NCBI GenBank assembly: GCA_963969345.1
Contig: OZ017768.1
Coordinates: 9,526,193-9,590,192 of the forward strand
DNA: 64,000 nt
Direction of reading: 5' to 3'
Source of the DNA: Turbatrix aceti
Taxonomy: Eukaryota > Nematoda > Chromadorea > Rhabditida > Panagrolaimidae
Shown: positions 42,005 to 55,200 of the stretch, piece after piece
Layout of the letters: every line of letters begins with the position of its first letter
How positions within the stretch are numbered: the first letter of the stretch is position 1
Program-made: the position numbers and the translations under genes
The notes under the pieces: generated by a model
What the model was told of the DNA's origin: nothing
What the model saw: only the letters and a program-made list of their open reading frames with translations
The model's database searches: none

Positions 42005-43505
42005 TTAATTAGACTCCGCACCACTTGAAGACTGAATTGACGTCTCGTCCGCGCGGGCATTACGGGCCTGTTCCAGTTGAGCAATAATTGTTCGTGATAG
42101 GACAACTTTCATAAGTTTGTCTCTGGATTCAAAGCGGCTGCCGAGGTGCTCGTCGACTCGCAAAGGTATGTCTTTCTGGACGCCGGCGATGATGGCGAAG
42201 AGAAATCTCTGGTAGTTTTTGAGGGTCGGCAAGCAGGGGGTATCCGTGTCGTATTTAGACGCGCTGAATGTTGTCTAAAATTTTTTAGCGCATTACAATT
42301 TTTTTCGGTAAAAACAAAATTACGGTAGATTTGTCAGGAAGACCCTGAACCAAGTCGATGATAGCAGTTACGGTAGCTACATGTTTTTTAATCGACGATC
42401 GGGCGTAACTGTAAAAAAATTCGTGCTACATAAGATTTTTTTTGAAAATTCGTGCAACGCCCCAAACAAAAACTAACGTAAAAAGGACATCGTCAAACTG
42501 ATGAAACGTATCACCGATGAATATTCTGTTGTCAGCGGGAAGATGCAGGTAGATGGAGTCAGGTGTGTGCCCTGGTCCGTAGTAAACGACTAGCTCGACA
42601 TTTTTGCCTAATTTGATGACTTCCCGATCCTTGAGCCACCGAGTAATTTTGTACGGTTTTACCTGCCAGTCGAATGATGAGTCCAGCAGACGTGTGTAGT
42701 ACTTATCCGCACCGGAAGCACAGAGGTCCTCGACTATGTGCCCTTTGCCCATTTTTCCATTTGCGGAAAATTGGTAATTTGCGCCTGTCTAAAAAAATTA
42801 AAATAATATTATCCTAATTTTTCTTACTGCAAAAAAATTAAAAACAAATGTCACAATTTACTGTAATATTTTTTCCTACCGTAATATGAATGGGGTAAAT
42901 GTTTTTAATAAGATAGAAAAAAAATTGGAGAGTAAAAAAAAATTTTGAACGCAAACGCTAGCGCACGCACGTAAGCGAGGATCTATTTCTCTCGTCGTCT
43001 GCATCTCTGCTGAGTGCGCACTGCCCGCCGGGCGCTGAAAATACTTCACATAAATACAACCGACTTCCTTCAAGACAAATCTCGAACAAAATGCGTAATG
43101 ATGAATTTTTCGTTTACCCGGCAGAAGCTTAGCTTTCGTGTTGAACAGTTTCCAAGCTGAACGCACATCGAGAAAAAAAGTCATAAAACAACAACAGGTA
43201 GATCAAATTTGCAAAAAAGGTCATTCGAAAATGTAATGCGCTTTTTTAAAAACATAATAAATTACCTGCTCAGCATGATTGTGCGTATTGATGACCAAAA
43301 TCTTCTGCTTTTTGTTGAGCAATGAGCTTTTCTGTATGAAATCGTACAGGTTTCCGGTACCAGCACCTGTATCAACGAGAACAGCTTTATCATTCCCAAT
43401 TACGAGGTACATGAGATGGGTATCATTTTCTTTGATGCAGTATACCAGGTCAGAGAGCTTTTCGGCCGAATACATATCCGTTGCGTTGTTTGCGGCTGCT
43501 GCCAT
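42005..43505 (-). CDS. MBLAC2: Metallo-beta-lactamase-fold protein, MBLAC2-like (301 aa)
   Basis: Minus-strand exons 43266-43505, 42478-42788, 42324-42408 and 42005-42274, in phase, 301 residues (human MBLAC2 279). MBL-fold landmarks in order: LVIGNDKAVLVDTGAGTG, the first metal motif THNHAEQTGANYQF (residues 74 on), YYGPGHTPDSIYLHL with His154, and IFIGDTFH with Asp173. MBLAC2 is an acyl-CoA thioesterase-type hydrolase. The canonical HxHxDH is changed to H75-N-H77-A-E79-Q80: two His remain, Asp is Glu and the last His is Gln. Metal binding may be weakened or the protein may be a pseudo-enzyme. A TTTTTTTCAG acceptor at 43548-43550, 42 bases before the ATG, could be a trans-splice site. Confidence 0.82.
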
Positions 43506-44287
43506 TTTTAGATATCGATGTCTAGTTTGTGACCAAAGAATGGAAAACTGAAAAAAAAAAAAGTAAATATAAAAATACTTCGCGCCAATTTTTTTTGAAA
43601 TTGGAAAAAAAATGAATCCAATTTTCAGATGTGGTGCAGTGGCGTAGATAAAAAATATTTGGAAGATAAGGGGGCCCGAGTTCAATTCCTGTCGGAGTCT
43701 TGGGTTTTTACTTAATTTGGGAATGTTTTCTAGCGCTGTAGAAAAATCAATAAACACGGTTAAATGCCATTTGGGCATAAAAAATACGCAAAAAAGTGAA
43801 ATTTTCGGTCGAAGGTGAAAAATAAGTTTTCACCCCAAATGTTTTTTTTTTCAAGGTAGAATAGTTTCCTCGTGGTAAAAACATTTACCACGGCGTGCCG
43901 GGCAGCATCGACCCGCCGGTCCATCGCGATAGCCTCCAAAAATGGCATTCTGCGAATGCCATGCATTTGGAATGCCCCGCGCACGGGCATCTTTTCATCC
44001 TTCCCCCACACGCAAGTAAAACCACATCTTTTGAGTCTTCTTTAGTAACAGAAGTCAGGAGGTGACAACAAATACACAGAAAAAAGGGTGACAGACAGAA
44101 AGATGCATGAAAAGTGGGCAATAACGCGAGAGACTGCATGGACACAAAAGTCAGGGCAGGCAACAGTACGAAAAAGTTGGGTACCAACAAAACCAGATGA
44201 TCCAGAAAAAAAGGAGAGAGAGATACAAGTGTCAGTCATTGCGATTGCTACGAAAAAAAAGGAAGGGGAGGAAGAAAGGAAAGAAAT
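43506..44287. other. Gap between MBLAC2-like and ECT2 genes
   Basis: Contains a tRNA-derived stretch (43618-43702) and GC-rich hairpins (43943-43990). Minus-strand frames near 43885-44190 have no known domain. No gene is supported. Confidence 0.45.
43618..43702 (+). repeat. tRNA-derived (SINE-like or pseudo-tRNA) sequence
   Basis: GTGGTGCAGTGGCGTAGA resembles a Pol III box A, and 50 bases on GAGTTCAATTCCTGTCGG resembles box B. No acceptor pairing is evident, so it is a decayed tRNA or the head of a tRNA-derived SINE, not a working tRNA. Confidence 0.45.
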
Positions 44288-47200
44288 TTACAAGCCAGGT
44301 GACCGGACGAAGCTGAGGTGTGAACGAAGACCGGTACGACTGGTGAGCCTTTGGAGACTCATGGAAACGTTTGAGTAGGCACGGTTGAGCATGCTTCCGG
44401 AGCGTTGGGGGTACCTGACGCCGCCTGGCAGACGATTGCTGAAAAATGCCAAGATAAAAATTGGAATTTGCAAAAATAAATGTTTTTTTTGTGAAAACAA
44501 AAATAATAAAAATTTACAGTACAAAAATTTCGATACTTGGAAAAATATTTTTTTTTGAAAAAACACCCCTAAAAATTTACGATATCAACAAAAAGACAAA
44601 AAAACACCGGCTAAATCATGCCACCAATGCATGCATAAAAACGCCATTTTTTACGATCCCAACGTATAAAAAATACTAAAACTAGTTTTTACACAAAATT
44701 TTGTTTTGAAAATTTTTTGTTTCCTACTCCAAAAAAAACTCACAAAGCAGACTCCATGGCATTGGCGTCCTCAAAGTTGAGCTGCCTGATTCTATCGATC
44801 TCGCCTTCCTGCCACCTGTCAAACTTGATTTCACGGCCGCTCGTTTTGATAGACAACTCGGCGACTTTCCTCCAGAAATCCAGCAAAGAAGCGTATTCCC
44901 GGGCCGATGGGGGACGAACGATGATCATGTACTCCCCAGAATCGCTGTCTCGTGTCCGGATCGAGACAATTTGTCTCTCGTCATCGTGGTAGATTTGCTT
45001 GAAATCCCGGATGCAAAAGCCGGTCACCAGTTTGTAGGGCTTTGCTTCGCGTCCGTTGAACGGCGTTAGGCGGAAGGACGTTACCCGTCGAAGCGTTGAC
45101 ATTGACCCGGATTGTGTGCCATTGTTCGAGAAGTAGAAAGAAGACTGGCGGGATGACGTGTTCGGGTTGAAGCTTTGTACTTGTCGACGAACTTTTGTAA
45201 ACTGAAAATTTCAAATAATTTTCTTTTTAATGGGAAATAAAGAAAAAAACTCACGGCAACAAAATCGTTGAACAAGATGAGGAGCAACAAGCGATCCTTG
45301 TACTTGGAGAGATTTCCCTCACTCGAGACGAGGTAGACGCGTTGCTCGGATATCAGGGCTCGACCTGCGTTGATGAGGACATTTGGGAGGTTGTCAATCT
45401 GGTTGCAGAGGTTGATAAAGTGTTCGTTGTTGTCCGTTTCGGCGCGTCGAAGATTTGTAAGTCGTAGGCAGTTTTCGATTTCGCCAATCGCCTTTTTCAG
45501 ACACGGGATGTCGTCGTGGCTTTTGTCTGTTCTTTTTAGGATTTCTGAAACAAACACGTTTTTTTGCAAAATTCATACCGACGCTGTTCTTTTTGATAAA
45601 AATCGAAAGCGCAGGGCACCAAATAATAAAAATAGCAAGTAACATTACCGGAATTCAATATCAGTAAAAATAACTTTTTACTGACATTTTTTATGGGCAC
45701 GCTACATCGTTATCAAAAGGGTACCAAAAGTAAAAAAAATGGCGAGCAACAACAGTAAATATGTAATATTTTTGTCTCGAACAGAAAAATTTATCATATT
45801 CAGTGGATCTTTTTTAGTTTACGGAATAATTTACGACATTTTCTAAAACACTACTTTTCGGGTGATTTTTTTCCTGTTTTCGATGCCTTTTTTCCGGTTT
45901 ACGATAAAAATGAACTTTTTGCAGGCTAGATTCCGACACTTTATAAAAAAAATGTGCAGAACAATTTCTAAAGCAACGAACAACGTTTCAAGGAACAAAA
46001 TTAGCCTAAATGTCTCCCCCAAATAAATACAAAACTCACGATCAAGAAGCAGCTTGACACTCGGCAACCTTTGCACTGGCTTGATGAGCATGTCCTGAAG
46101 CGTGATCTTTCCGCACTGGGGATCAGATTCGACGGATTTGATGAATGTCAGAAATCTTGGAACCCTCTCGAGACAGTCTTTGTACGCTTCGATGGACATG
46201 TCGTAGCAGTTGACGTAGGGCGGGTAGACGTGGCAGAGATCTGGTCCGCGAACAGCCCAGACGTAGCCTATCTTGATTTTGTCGTAATTCTCATCCCATG
46301 ACTGCATGATGTTTCTCAGAGAGTTGAGAATGCACTGATGCTCTTGCAGAATGGGCTGGATTTTGCCAAAGATAACCGTGATTTCCTGTTTCGAGAGAAT
46401 CGGGGTGCCGTCTGCGAGGAGTTGCTCCAGGGGGTATTTGAACAGCTAAAAAAATCGAAAAACGGGTAAAAACAATTTTTTTGGGGGTAAAAAACCAACC
46501 TTGATCATAATATCGAGACTATTGACGTAGTTGGCCTCAGTTTCGAGCATCTCGAGACAAACCTGGTACCGCTTGTCATTCCTCGTTACCTGCTCAGGTC
46601 TGTGCACGTCCAGACTCTCGGTCGAGAACATGTGATCGGGAATGGTCGATGAAGCGTTGCTGACGTCGAGTACGGTCGGTGACTTCGGCTTTATCCGGAT
46701 CCGACGCTCGACGGCCTCTGGGCTGTCCGCCATCACGCGTCTCGTTCGACTGTAGGCAAGAGTGGCACGACAGTTGTTGGTAAACGCCTGGTAGAGGGTC
46801 TCATCGTTACAGTAATCGAGGTGAACAGATCGCCAGAACCACTGAACGGTCAGAAAGTGCGCATCTTCGGGAGCACCTTTTTGGACGAGATCTCGTTTCG
46901 ACGTCAGCGTGATGTAATCAGATGCGATTACAAAATGGGTCGCGTTTTCAAAGCGGTTCACGACTATGCCTCCTGAAAAAGAAAATATTGAATTGTGGGC
47001 AAAAATAGACAAAAAAAGTCCCAAAATGGGAGAAAATTTAGGGTAATCAGGGTGAAACAGTGCGCCCCACGCGTCGAGGATTTTTGAAGGAGAAAGAAAT
47101 ATAAAAGTAGCCAAGAAAACGAAAAAAAAATATATATAGACAGTGGAAAACGAAGAAAAAAGGGTCCAAAAGTACAAAAAAAAAATTTCACTGGTTTTTT

Positions 47201-48853
47201 ACATGTTTGAACGTAAAAAATATCGTCACTGACTTTTTTTGCACACAACGTAAAAATTGTAGGCTTGAATTATTTTTCGCTTTGAGAGTATGTAGTTTTT
47301 TTCTACTGTTCAGAGTTTTTGTCCTAAAATTTATCCCGTTTTTGTCAATTGACTCTTTTTTTTTAAAATTAGCAACTTTTTTTGGCCCACAAAAAACTTG
47401 TCCCATTTTTTTCAACAATTTTAACAAAAATTGCTTTTGATGAATTTTAAAATTAAAAAGAACTCACCATTTTCGACGGTCATTTTCAGCATTTCGTCGT
47501 AGTCTTCCCCGGGTGAAAATCCAACAAAGCACAAACTCAGGCCACCAAAGCACCGAAGGGCAAATCGATCTATCAGCTCGGGATCCTCAGCGTTGAAATC
47601 CATGTTATCGCGATTCGCCCAACAGTGCTCCAGCCAAGCCATTGTCAGAATTTTTTGTCCGAGTGATACTGCTAGCTGTAAGAAAAAAAACCATTACAAA
47701 AAAATCAGACAGACACCAAAAAAAAAGCCAGACTCACACGATACGTATTCCCACGAGCATCTTTGGCGATAAGTCTGAAGTCGCCTTTGAAATTCCGCCT
47801 CACATGGCCACTCATGAAATGGATCAAATCGACAGCACGTTTGACGTCATTTTTCATGAAATTGACAAGGGTGAAGTCCATATTGACGAGAAAAAAGCAG
47901 TACAGTGGACGGGTGTACTTGAGACGTGGAAGAACAGGCAGAATGGCTCCACTGTCAGTTTTCTGAAACAAAAACACCCCAAAAGTTTTCAAATTGTGTA
48001 ATACTCGAAAAACTCACATTGTGCCGATTGTAGTGAACCCAGACGGCGAGAGGACTGATGCATCGGTATTTTATGAGTTCACGAAATGTATACGATTCAA
48101 AATCTTCGATTACAAAAACGATATCATTTTGACCGGCATAATCCTTGCCATCCTTGGAGTAGGTAACTCGGAGGAAGTAGACATTCTTGAGAATACTCTC
48201 GATTTTATTGGAATCAAATTCATCCGTTTTTTTGATATCGCCAACTATGCATGCGGTAGTGATTTTGGGCAAGTCCTCGGAAAGTGTGCGCGAGGTGGTG
48301 GAAGGTTGGGAATCTGAAACAAAAAAAAATACATGAAACACGAAAAAAAACGGTCAAAAACGATGATTTTAAAGAAAAAAACAAGGATTTTAGGACGCAA
48401 GTAAAAAGTAACGTAAAAGCGATCGTAATACAGTATACAGTAGTAACGATAACAAAAAGCATAAAAGTAATAAAAAAGCAACTAAAATACCGTGACAGAA
48501 GTAACGTTAGTGATCGTAACAAAAGTAATGTTCATACGCACATTTTTTTTGTCATTTCGAACGTATTTTACATAATTTCACGCCATTTTTGCACTTTCCA
48601 ATCATAAAAACAGGCTTTCATCCCCAAAACCGAACTTACGTAGTGGCATCTGGCACTCGGAACCAACGAGCGTCTCACAGCTGAACGCAGGCATCAGCTT
48701 GGAAGCGGCTGCAGACGTGCCACCGGGAGTCGGCGGGGGTGGCATGTTTTCGTCGATGGTCAGCATCTGACGACGCCTCGTCGGCGTAGCCCCCGTATAC
48801 GGACTGTACGGCGTGGGCGATGCAAACGCGGAGTATCGATCGCTTGGCAGCAT
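44288..48853 (-). CDS. ect-2: ECT2 Rho guanine-nucleotide exchange factor (906 aa)
   Basis: Nine minus-strand exons: 48640-48853, 48018-48313, 47738-47962, 47468-47675, 46500-46972, 46040-46445, 45255-45544, 44744-45201 and 44288-44438; all phases agree, 906 residues (worm and human ECT2 about 900). It activates RhoA for cytokinesis and epithelial polarity at cortex and midzone. N-terminal part: BRCT-type repeats (TACIVGDIKK; then MAWLEHCW; then NGGIVVNRFENATHFV…FLTVQWFWRSV). From about residue 445: DH domain with RYQVCLEMLETEANYVNSL, PPYVNCYDMS, IKPVQRLPSVKLLLD. PH domain about 660-830 (LLILFNDFVAV, EYMIIVRPPSAREYASLL). The last exon (Ser/Arg-rich, SMLNRAYSNVSM) is needed: exon 8 has a GTGAGT donor just before an apparent stop. 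Divergent to UTX. Confidence 0.93.
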
Positions 48854-49238
48854 TGCCTAAAAAAGGATCGGTAAAAAAAAGTTCACCGAACGATTGCAAT
48901 ACGAGTTTGCCCTCCGCATATTGCAGAAAAGAGAAGAGGAAAAAAACAATATTTTCAATCGATCAATAATAATCGTGTCACAATGCATGAAAAATGAACA
49001 ATAAGAAAAAAAGAAAGAGGAAGCAAAACGGAAAAGCAACCAAAAATTATGCGAACGAAAAACGCATTCATTCCTCAAAAGAATCTTTTGGCGCCAAAAA
49101 CTCTTCACACATAATTGCGCGCTGCGTGCGCACTCGATAATCTCAAAGCATAAATCGCAAATGCAAAAAAAATCGTTACTGGATCCACTCGTTGGCATCT
49201 CAATTGTGCGATAATCGTCAAGTGCGGCATTCACAACG
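48854..49238. promoter_or_regulatory. Divergent ECT2/UTX promoter region (385 bp)
   Basis: The two start codons point away from each other with 385 bp between them, so both promoters must overlap or lie close together unless long 5' leaders are trans-spliced. TTGCGCGCTGCGTGCGCAC near 49117-49135 is a GC-rich palindromic spot in an AT-rich gap. No other motif is certain. Confidence 0.5.
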
Positions 49239-52200
49239 ATGACTACGGCAGAAATTGAGAAGTTGAAAGCTTCATTTCTCGAATTTACGCCTGAAGAACT
49301 CCAGCATACGTCGATTTTGAGCAGGTTTGATTTTTTTCTTTACGGCTTGTTTTCTGATCCGATTCTGACCATCGTGGATCGTTTCAGCTTCAGCTACAAT
49401 CGCTTTGCCCATGTCGACCGGATAGACTATCACGATCGGGCTTTGGTTTATAAGGTAAGCAGTTTGTAAGAAAATATTGAAGCTGGGTAGAAAAGTTATA
49501 AAAACGTAATCAAATGACAGAAAAAAAAACAGTTTATATCAATTATTGTTGCCGAACTGGTGTCAAAAGTAATAAAAATTATGATTAATTACACTACAAG
49601 AGTAATATTGTCGCCTAAAATGGAAAAAATGATCGTAATTTGCCGATTTTTTTTAAACAGAATTGTTAACGATATCTCTGTTGTTTCTGGGTGTTTTTAT
49701 CTTGTTTTCTATGGACTTCTTAAAATTTGTGGTGAAAAAGTAATGAAAACCTTACCAAGTTAAAGTAAAAAACGGGTTTTATAAAATATTGTTACTCATC
49801 TATCTGGTGTCAGAAGTAGCAAACATGACAACTAACGACAGTAAATGAGTAACATTTTTGGCTCGAACAGGAAACATTGATTGTAAACCGTCCATTTTTT
49901 CCAAAAACGAATCAGTTTACGATATCTATTTTCTTGGTGTTTTTTCCTGATTTCTTTTTTACGATATAAATTATGAATCTTTTTGCAGGCGAGGAAGGTG
50001 TACGAATACCAGCTGGAAAAGTTGTGCGTCGAACGCGCCCAGGCGGTCAGGGATCAGAAGGCAAAGAATCTCCCTCCAAACGATGAAAACAAGCATCGTA
50101 GCGCCGCTTTTTTCGATATTTACGTCAAGATTGGGCATGTCAACCTTCTCGGCATGGACTATCCCAAAGGTTTGTTTATGGAAATTTCGTTGGATACATT
50201 TTTTTACTCTGGATTTTTTAGCAATGTCCGCCTATCAGCATGCCTACAAAAACGACCCAGAAAAATTTCGATGCAACGCGGAAGCGCTTTTTGGTCTCGG
50301 TCTTACGTACTTTCATTTTCGTGTTTACGATGCGTGAGTTTTTTTTGTTTTTCGAAGGGAAATTTTGTTTTGAAGGGAAAACTTTTTGGGGTTGTTTCTT
50401 GAAGGGAAAACAATTTTGAGGTGCTTCTTGAAATGAAAATTTTACAGTGTGTTTTTTCTGAAGGGAAAATTTTTTTGATGATTTTCCTGAAAGTAAAATT
50501 TTTTTCGTCTTGTTTCTTGAGGGGAAGATTTGACAATAGGTCAATTGCCCCTTTTTTTCTGGCCCAAATTGTTTTGGTGTCAATCTTGACGCGAAAATAG
50601 TGTTTTTGTGTTTGACATCGACGCGATTATCTGGGTCTGGTTGGCTGGCCAGGGTCGTTTGTTGTCTGCCGACAGACACAATGTTGGAACTGGACGACGA
50701 CGACGACGACGACGACGTGCCGAATAGAAGGGTCGACGGTCAGTCGAGGTCATTCGTCTATCGACCGCGACTACTTTTGCTCTTTTACCGAACGAACCAT
50801 TGCGCACACCCAAGATTGAGAGCCGAGAATACTCTAGTTGTGTGCCATTGCCGTTGTCCGTTGTCCAGCAGCCTTGGCACGACGAGACCGGGATTTTTAT
50901 AGGCAACTGGCCGTGCGCCCAGCTGACCGACGGACCGGCTGGTCAGTCAGTGTGCATCTTCGCTCGCGCAGCAGCTGCGTTGTTTTTCTTCCCTCCATTT
51001 TCTCTCCCACTTTTTTTTTCACTCTTTGGTGTCAAACCGGCAAATTCACTTGGGATAAGATCGATGAGAAAAGAAAAAAAAAAATTTTTCTTGACCAGTG
51101 AAATTCGTGCGCAAAAAAAGGATTAGACTATAAACATATTTTTTCTTGTTTTTTTGGGCCGGGTGCAGAATTTTTTGTACACATAAAATTGTTGTTTTTT
51201 GAAACTTTTGCGTGTGCTAATTGCCCTAATTTTTTCCACGTTAATTAAAGGAGGGGGTGATTTTTTTTATTGTGGAAAGACATTTTTTTTCTCATTCATC
51301 AACCGTTACGCGATTGCGACACCTGTTTATCACTTGCTCACTTTATTTGTTCTTGGGTGACTCATAAGATGGGATGATGACCGCACTGGTATTTATACCC
51401 TCGTTTTTGCACACTTACGTGCGAGTCAGGGTTTTTTTTTGCGACTGAAACTGAAGAAATCGGTTTTGTAGCTTCAAAAAAAATTTTTTTATGCCAAGTA
51501 TGTATGATTTATTTTTATATTCTGACGTAAAAAAATGCCCAAAATCGTGTTTTTTGCGTAGGACTGGATATCAAATTTGATGAAGCGGATAAAATTTATT
51601 TTTGTCTCCTGAATTGAGTGACTTTTTGCACGTTTTTTTTTGAGCCAATTGTAGAATTTTATTGGAGGCTCCATTTATTTATTACGATAAAAAACCATTA
51701 CTCTCATTATTTATGTTTTTCCCAATAAAAAAATAGCTGTCACAGTTTTTTTTATTGTTGGTGCCTCATCCAGGGTGAAGACAGGACGTTTCCTTTTTTT
51801 GTGTGCTCTTTTTTGTCAGGATCTTATTTTTGGCTCTCAACGCTGGTTTTGCGAAAAAACGTGCATTTTGCTCGCTTCTGTCACCCTATCCTCTCTTTTT
51901 CCTCTTTTCATTTTTTAAAGTTTCTCAGATCCTTGTCTTGATTGTTTGGGCAGACTTGGATGTTTGTAAACCGACCACAGGGAAGAAAAGGTGAATTTGA
52001 GGTAGTCGCGGTAGATCATAGGTCAACGTACGTTTATTTTTAGATCAAATTTAAAAAAAAGAGGATGTTTTTGAACTGAAGTCCAGTTTATGTGAGCTTT
52101 GTTCAGGGCTGGGCGAACGGTTTTTTTGTTATTTTTTCGCGAACGAACAGCGAACATATTATTTTTTATCATTTGTGCAAAAATTTGTCGTCCGAGTAAA

Positions 52201-55200
52201 AAAACGTAAGCTTGGGTAATCTGTGTTTTTTCGTCTTTGGTAACAGTAAATATTTCAGATACTTTTTTTAAGTGAAAGTTTACGAACGTTATTTGCCGTT
52301 CTTTTATCCGATATCATAGATTTTGACGCCGTTACTCTAATTTTAGCCTTATTTTTTTGTTTTTTATCATTTTGGAAAATTTTGCTTTGTTCGCGAACAA
52401 CCTCGAACATTTGCCCATTTTTGGCACGGTCGTTTTGGGTTGTTCCTCGTCGAAGGAAGAAAAATAGAAGGAACAACCAACAACGGAAAGAGAGGTTAGT
52501 ACTGTGTTATTTTGCTTTCATTGAAGACAGAGTGCTGGTCATTATTCTGAACGATGACTGACTCACACACGACCGAGTCTGGAGTGAAACTGACCCTTGT
52601 TGGGGGGAGGAAACAGGGCTGTAGCGTCCGGCATTCGCTTATTTTTCGTTTTTTTTGTTCAGGTCGGTCGGGAAAAAATTGAGCACAATGAAGGAATTTT
52701 TTTCTGTTCACTTGATTATTTTTGACCGACTAATAAAGCACCTGTGAGCGCGCAGGTAATTTATAATATTTTTATAAATTCTTGTTTTTCAGTTCTTGAT
52801 TACTTTTTCTGCGCTTTCGCATTTTCTTTGACCATAACAAAATTGTAAGCTTTCAAAGCCCAACAATCCTGCTTAGATTATTGAAAAGCAGGCTGAATTG
52901 TGCCTGTGCGTGTCTGTTTTTGCTATTACCTTTATTACCTGATATTTATCTGTTGTTGTTATCCTTCGACTAAAATTAATCTCTAATGACCAGTTTCCTG
53001 TTGGTCATTTTTTTGTGTTTATTTTGACACCAAAAAAATACAACGAATAATTTTTGTCACTTTCACTGTAAAAAAATCCTTCAAAGACGCACGTTTTACA
53101 CATCTGCCGTTTTTTACAGTCGCCTCTGCCGGCGCCAAGGAGAACGGCGGCCGCACTCGTCCTTGAAAATTTTATGCCAGATTAAAAAAATTTACACAGG
53201 CAGGAACTTTACTAGTATGACAGGCTGGGCTTTGATGGCTCAATGGCATGGTTAGTACCAGTTTAGTGCCTGAACGAGAAGGAGGAGGGACCATTTGTTT
53301 TTTTTTGGCAGAGGAAGCCGGGGTTTACCATTTGTTGGCATTTGGGAAGGAAAGAAGGGCGGAAAAAGTTCCTTTGATGGCGTTTGCGCGGGATTTTTTT
53401 GCAATAGGTCGGAAAAGGTGTTACGAGCAGGGATGGGTGAACACTTGTTTTTTTTGTTCATGAACAAACATGAACATTTTGTCAATTTTGTTCACAAGTA
53501 TGAACAAACGTGAACACTTTCAATCGTGTTCATGAACAAACGTGAACAAACACAATGAACAAATTATAAAGGCTGAACTTCATTTTTATCCTTTATTTTT
53601 GACAGTACAATCAAAAATGAAATCAAAAATTACTATTATTTAGAACTTAAACTTGTTGGCAAAAACAAACATTAATCCGCTTAGTTTCTCATAACAGAGA
53701 CGGTTGCGCAAAGCAGTAATGTTGGCAGCCACCGTGAAAAAGTGGTTCATTTTGTTCGTTTTTTCTGTTCGAAAAATTTAGTCGTGTTCATGAACAAACA
53801 TGAACATAGCCGTTCATTTAATTTTTGTTCATGAACGAACATGAACAGCAAATTTTGGATTTGTTCATGAACAAACACGAACGAACATGAACGTTCACCC
53901 ATCCCTGGTTACGAGACTTGTTTTCTTCGTTTGGATGGAGATTCTTCGTTTTTTGATAATTTTTTGTTGTCTGATTTTGAAATACTTTTTTTTTGATTTT
54001 TTTTACGATGATGGCATTTTTGGTCACCTTTTACGTGTAGATTTTATGTTTTCCTGTCTTTCTGTTTGTTTTTGCCCGGTTTGCATCAAATATGACATTC
54101 AGACCAAAGAAAGGTGGTATAATCGCTGGACGATTCACTGCCGTGTTCTGACCACCGATTTGCACGTACTATTTGTCTTACGTCAGTTTATATCGGTCCA
54201 TAGGTGCCGTAGCAAGGAAAGAAGAAAGTTAGCCTTGACAACCCACAACACGCATTTTTGGTGCGTCTGCTCGGATGAATGCGTGCCTGTTTGTTTGTTT
54301 GTCAATAGAGGGGCGTCGTGGGTGGTCGGTGACGAATGACAACGCTGCAAGACCACCCAGGTAATCGGGGTGAAAATAAATAAATCGATTATTTTTGTTC
54401 AAAAATTCGTGAATTATTTATTTATTTTTTTTATATTAAATAAAAAATAATATTTTTTTGCAGGTTTTGCGAAGCCTTCAACCACATCCTCTACTGCTAC
54501 GAGAACATCGAAGTGTCACAGGAAATTCACGTTCGCCTGGGCATCGCGTACAAGTGTCTGAAGGACTACGAAAAATCAGCATCACATCTACGGCGCGTAC
54601 TCGAGGATACGAGGGAGACGCCGCTCTTTACGAAAGCTGAAATACGCTACCACATTGCCCACTGCTACGACGCGGGAGGCGACCTCAGGAGGGCTCTCGA
54701 CGAGTACAAACAGCTCACCGAAGACTCTGCCGTTCAGGGCGATCGCAAGTTGCTTGCCGACGTTTATCGAGCTTTGGGTGCGTTTTTCAATAAAAAACTA
54801 AATTTAAATATAATTGAATCGGTTTCTTAAAAAAATTTTTAACGCAAGTATTTTTTGGCTGTCAAAAATGTAAGGACACTAAATTGTGTTTTGTTCAAAA
54901 AAAATGTAAAAAACTGCTTAAATTTTTGTAGTAACAAAAAATTGGGCTTTTTTTAAATTGCATTCAAATGCAAAAAAAAAATTTTTAATTGAAATATTTT
55001 TACATAAAATATTCATTAAAAATTTTTTTGGTTTTAAAATGGGATTTTTTTACGTTCGCAATTAAAAAAATATTTTTTTTCGATAAAAATGAAATGAATA
55101 GAGCTCAAAAATTTTGCTATGCTTTGACCAGCGGATCGATCCAATTAATGTCCATTTCTCCTGCGAGTAACATTTTGACGACTCTGGGAAAAAAGAAGGA

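Noticed and set aside
43885..44190. Minus frame with a hydrophobic start and Cys/Trp-rich end.
   Set aside because: No splice or domain support, and its end coincides with GC-rich hairpins that explain the unusual composition.
44740..45102. Stop codon at 44740 taken as the end of ECT2.
   Set aside because: A GTGAGT donor just before it joins in phase to the exon at 44288-44438, which gives the family-typical Ser/Arg-rich tail.
53221..53262. GATGGCTCAATGGCATGGTT, similar to a tRNA box A.
   Set aside because: No box B or acceptor pairing downstream.
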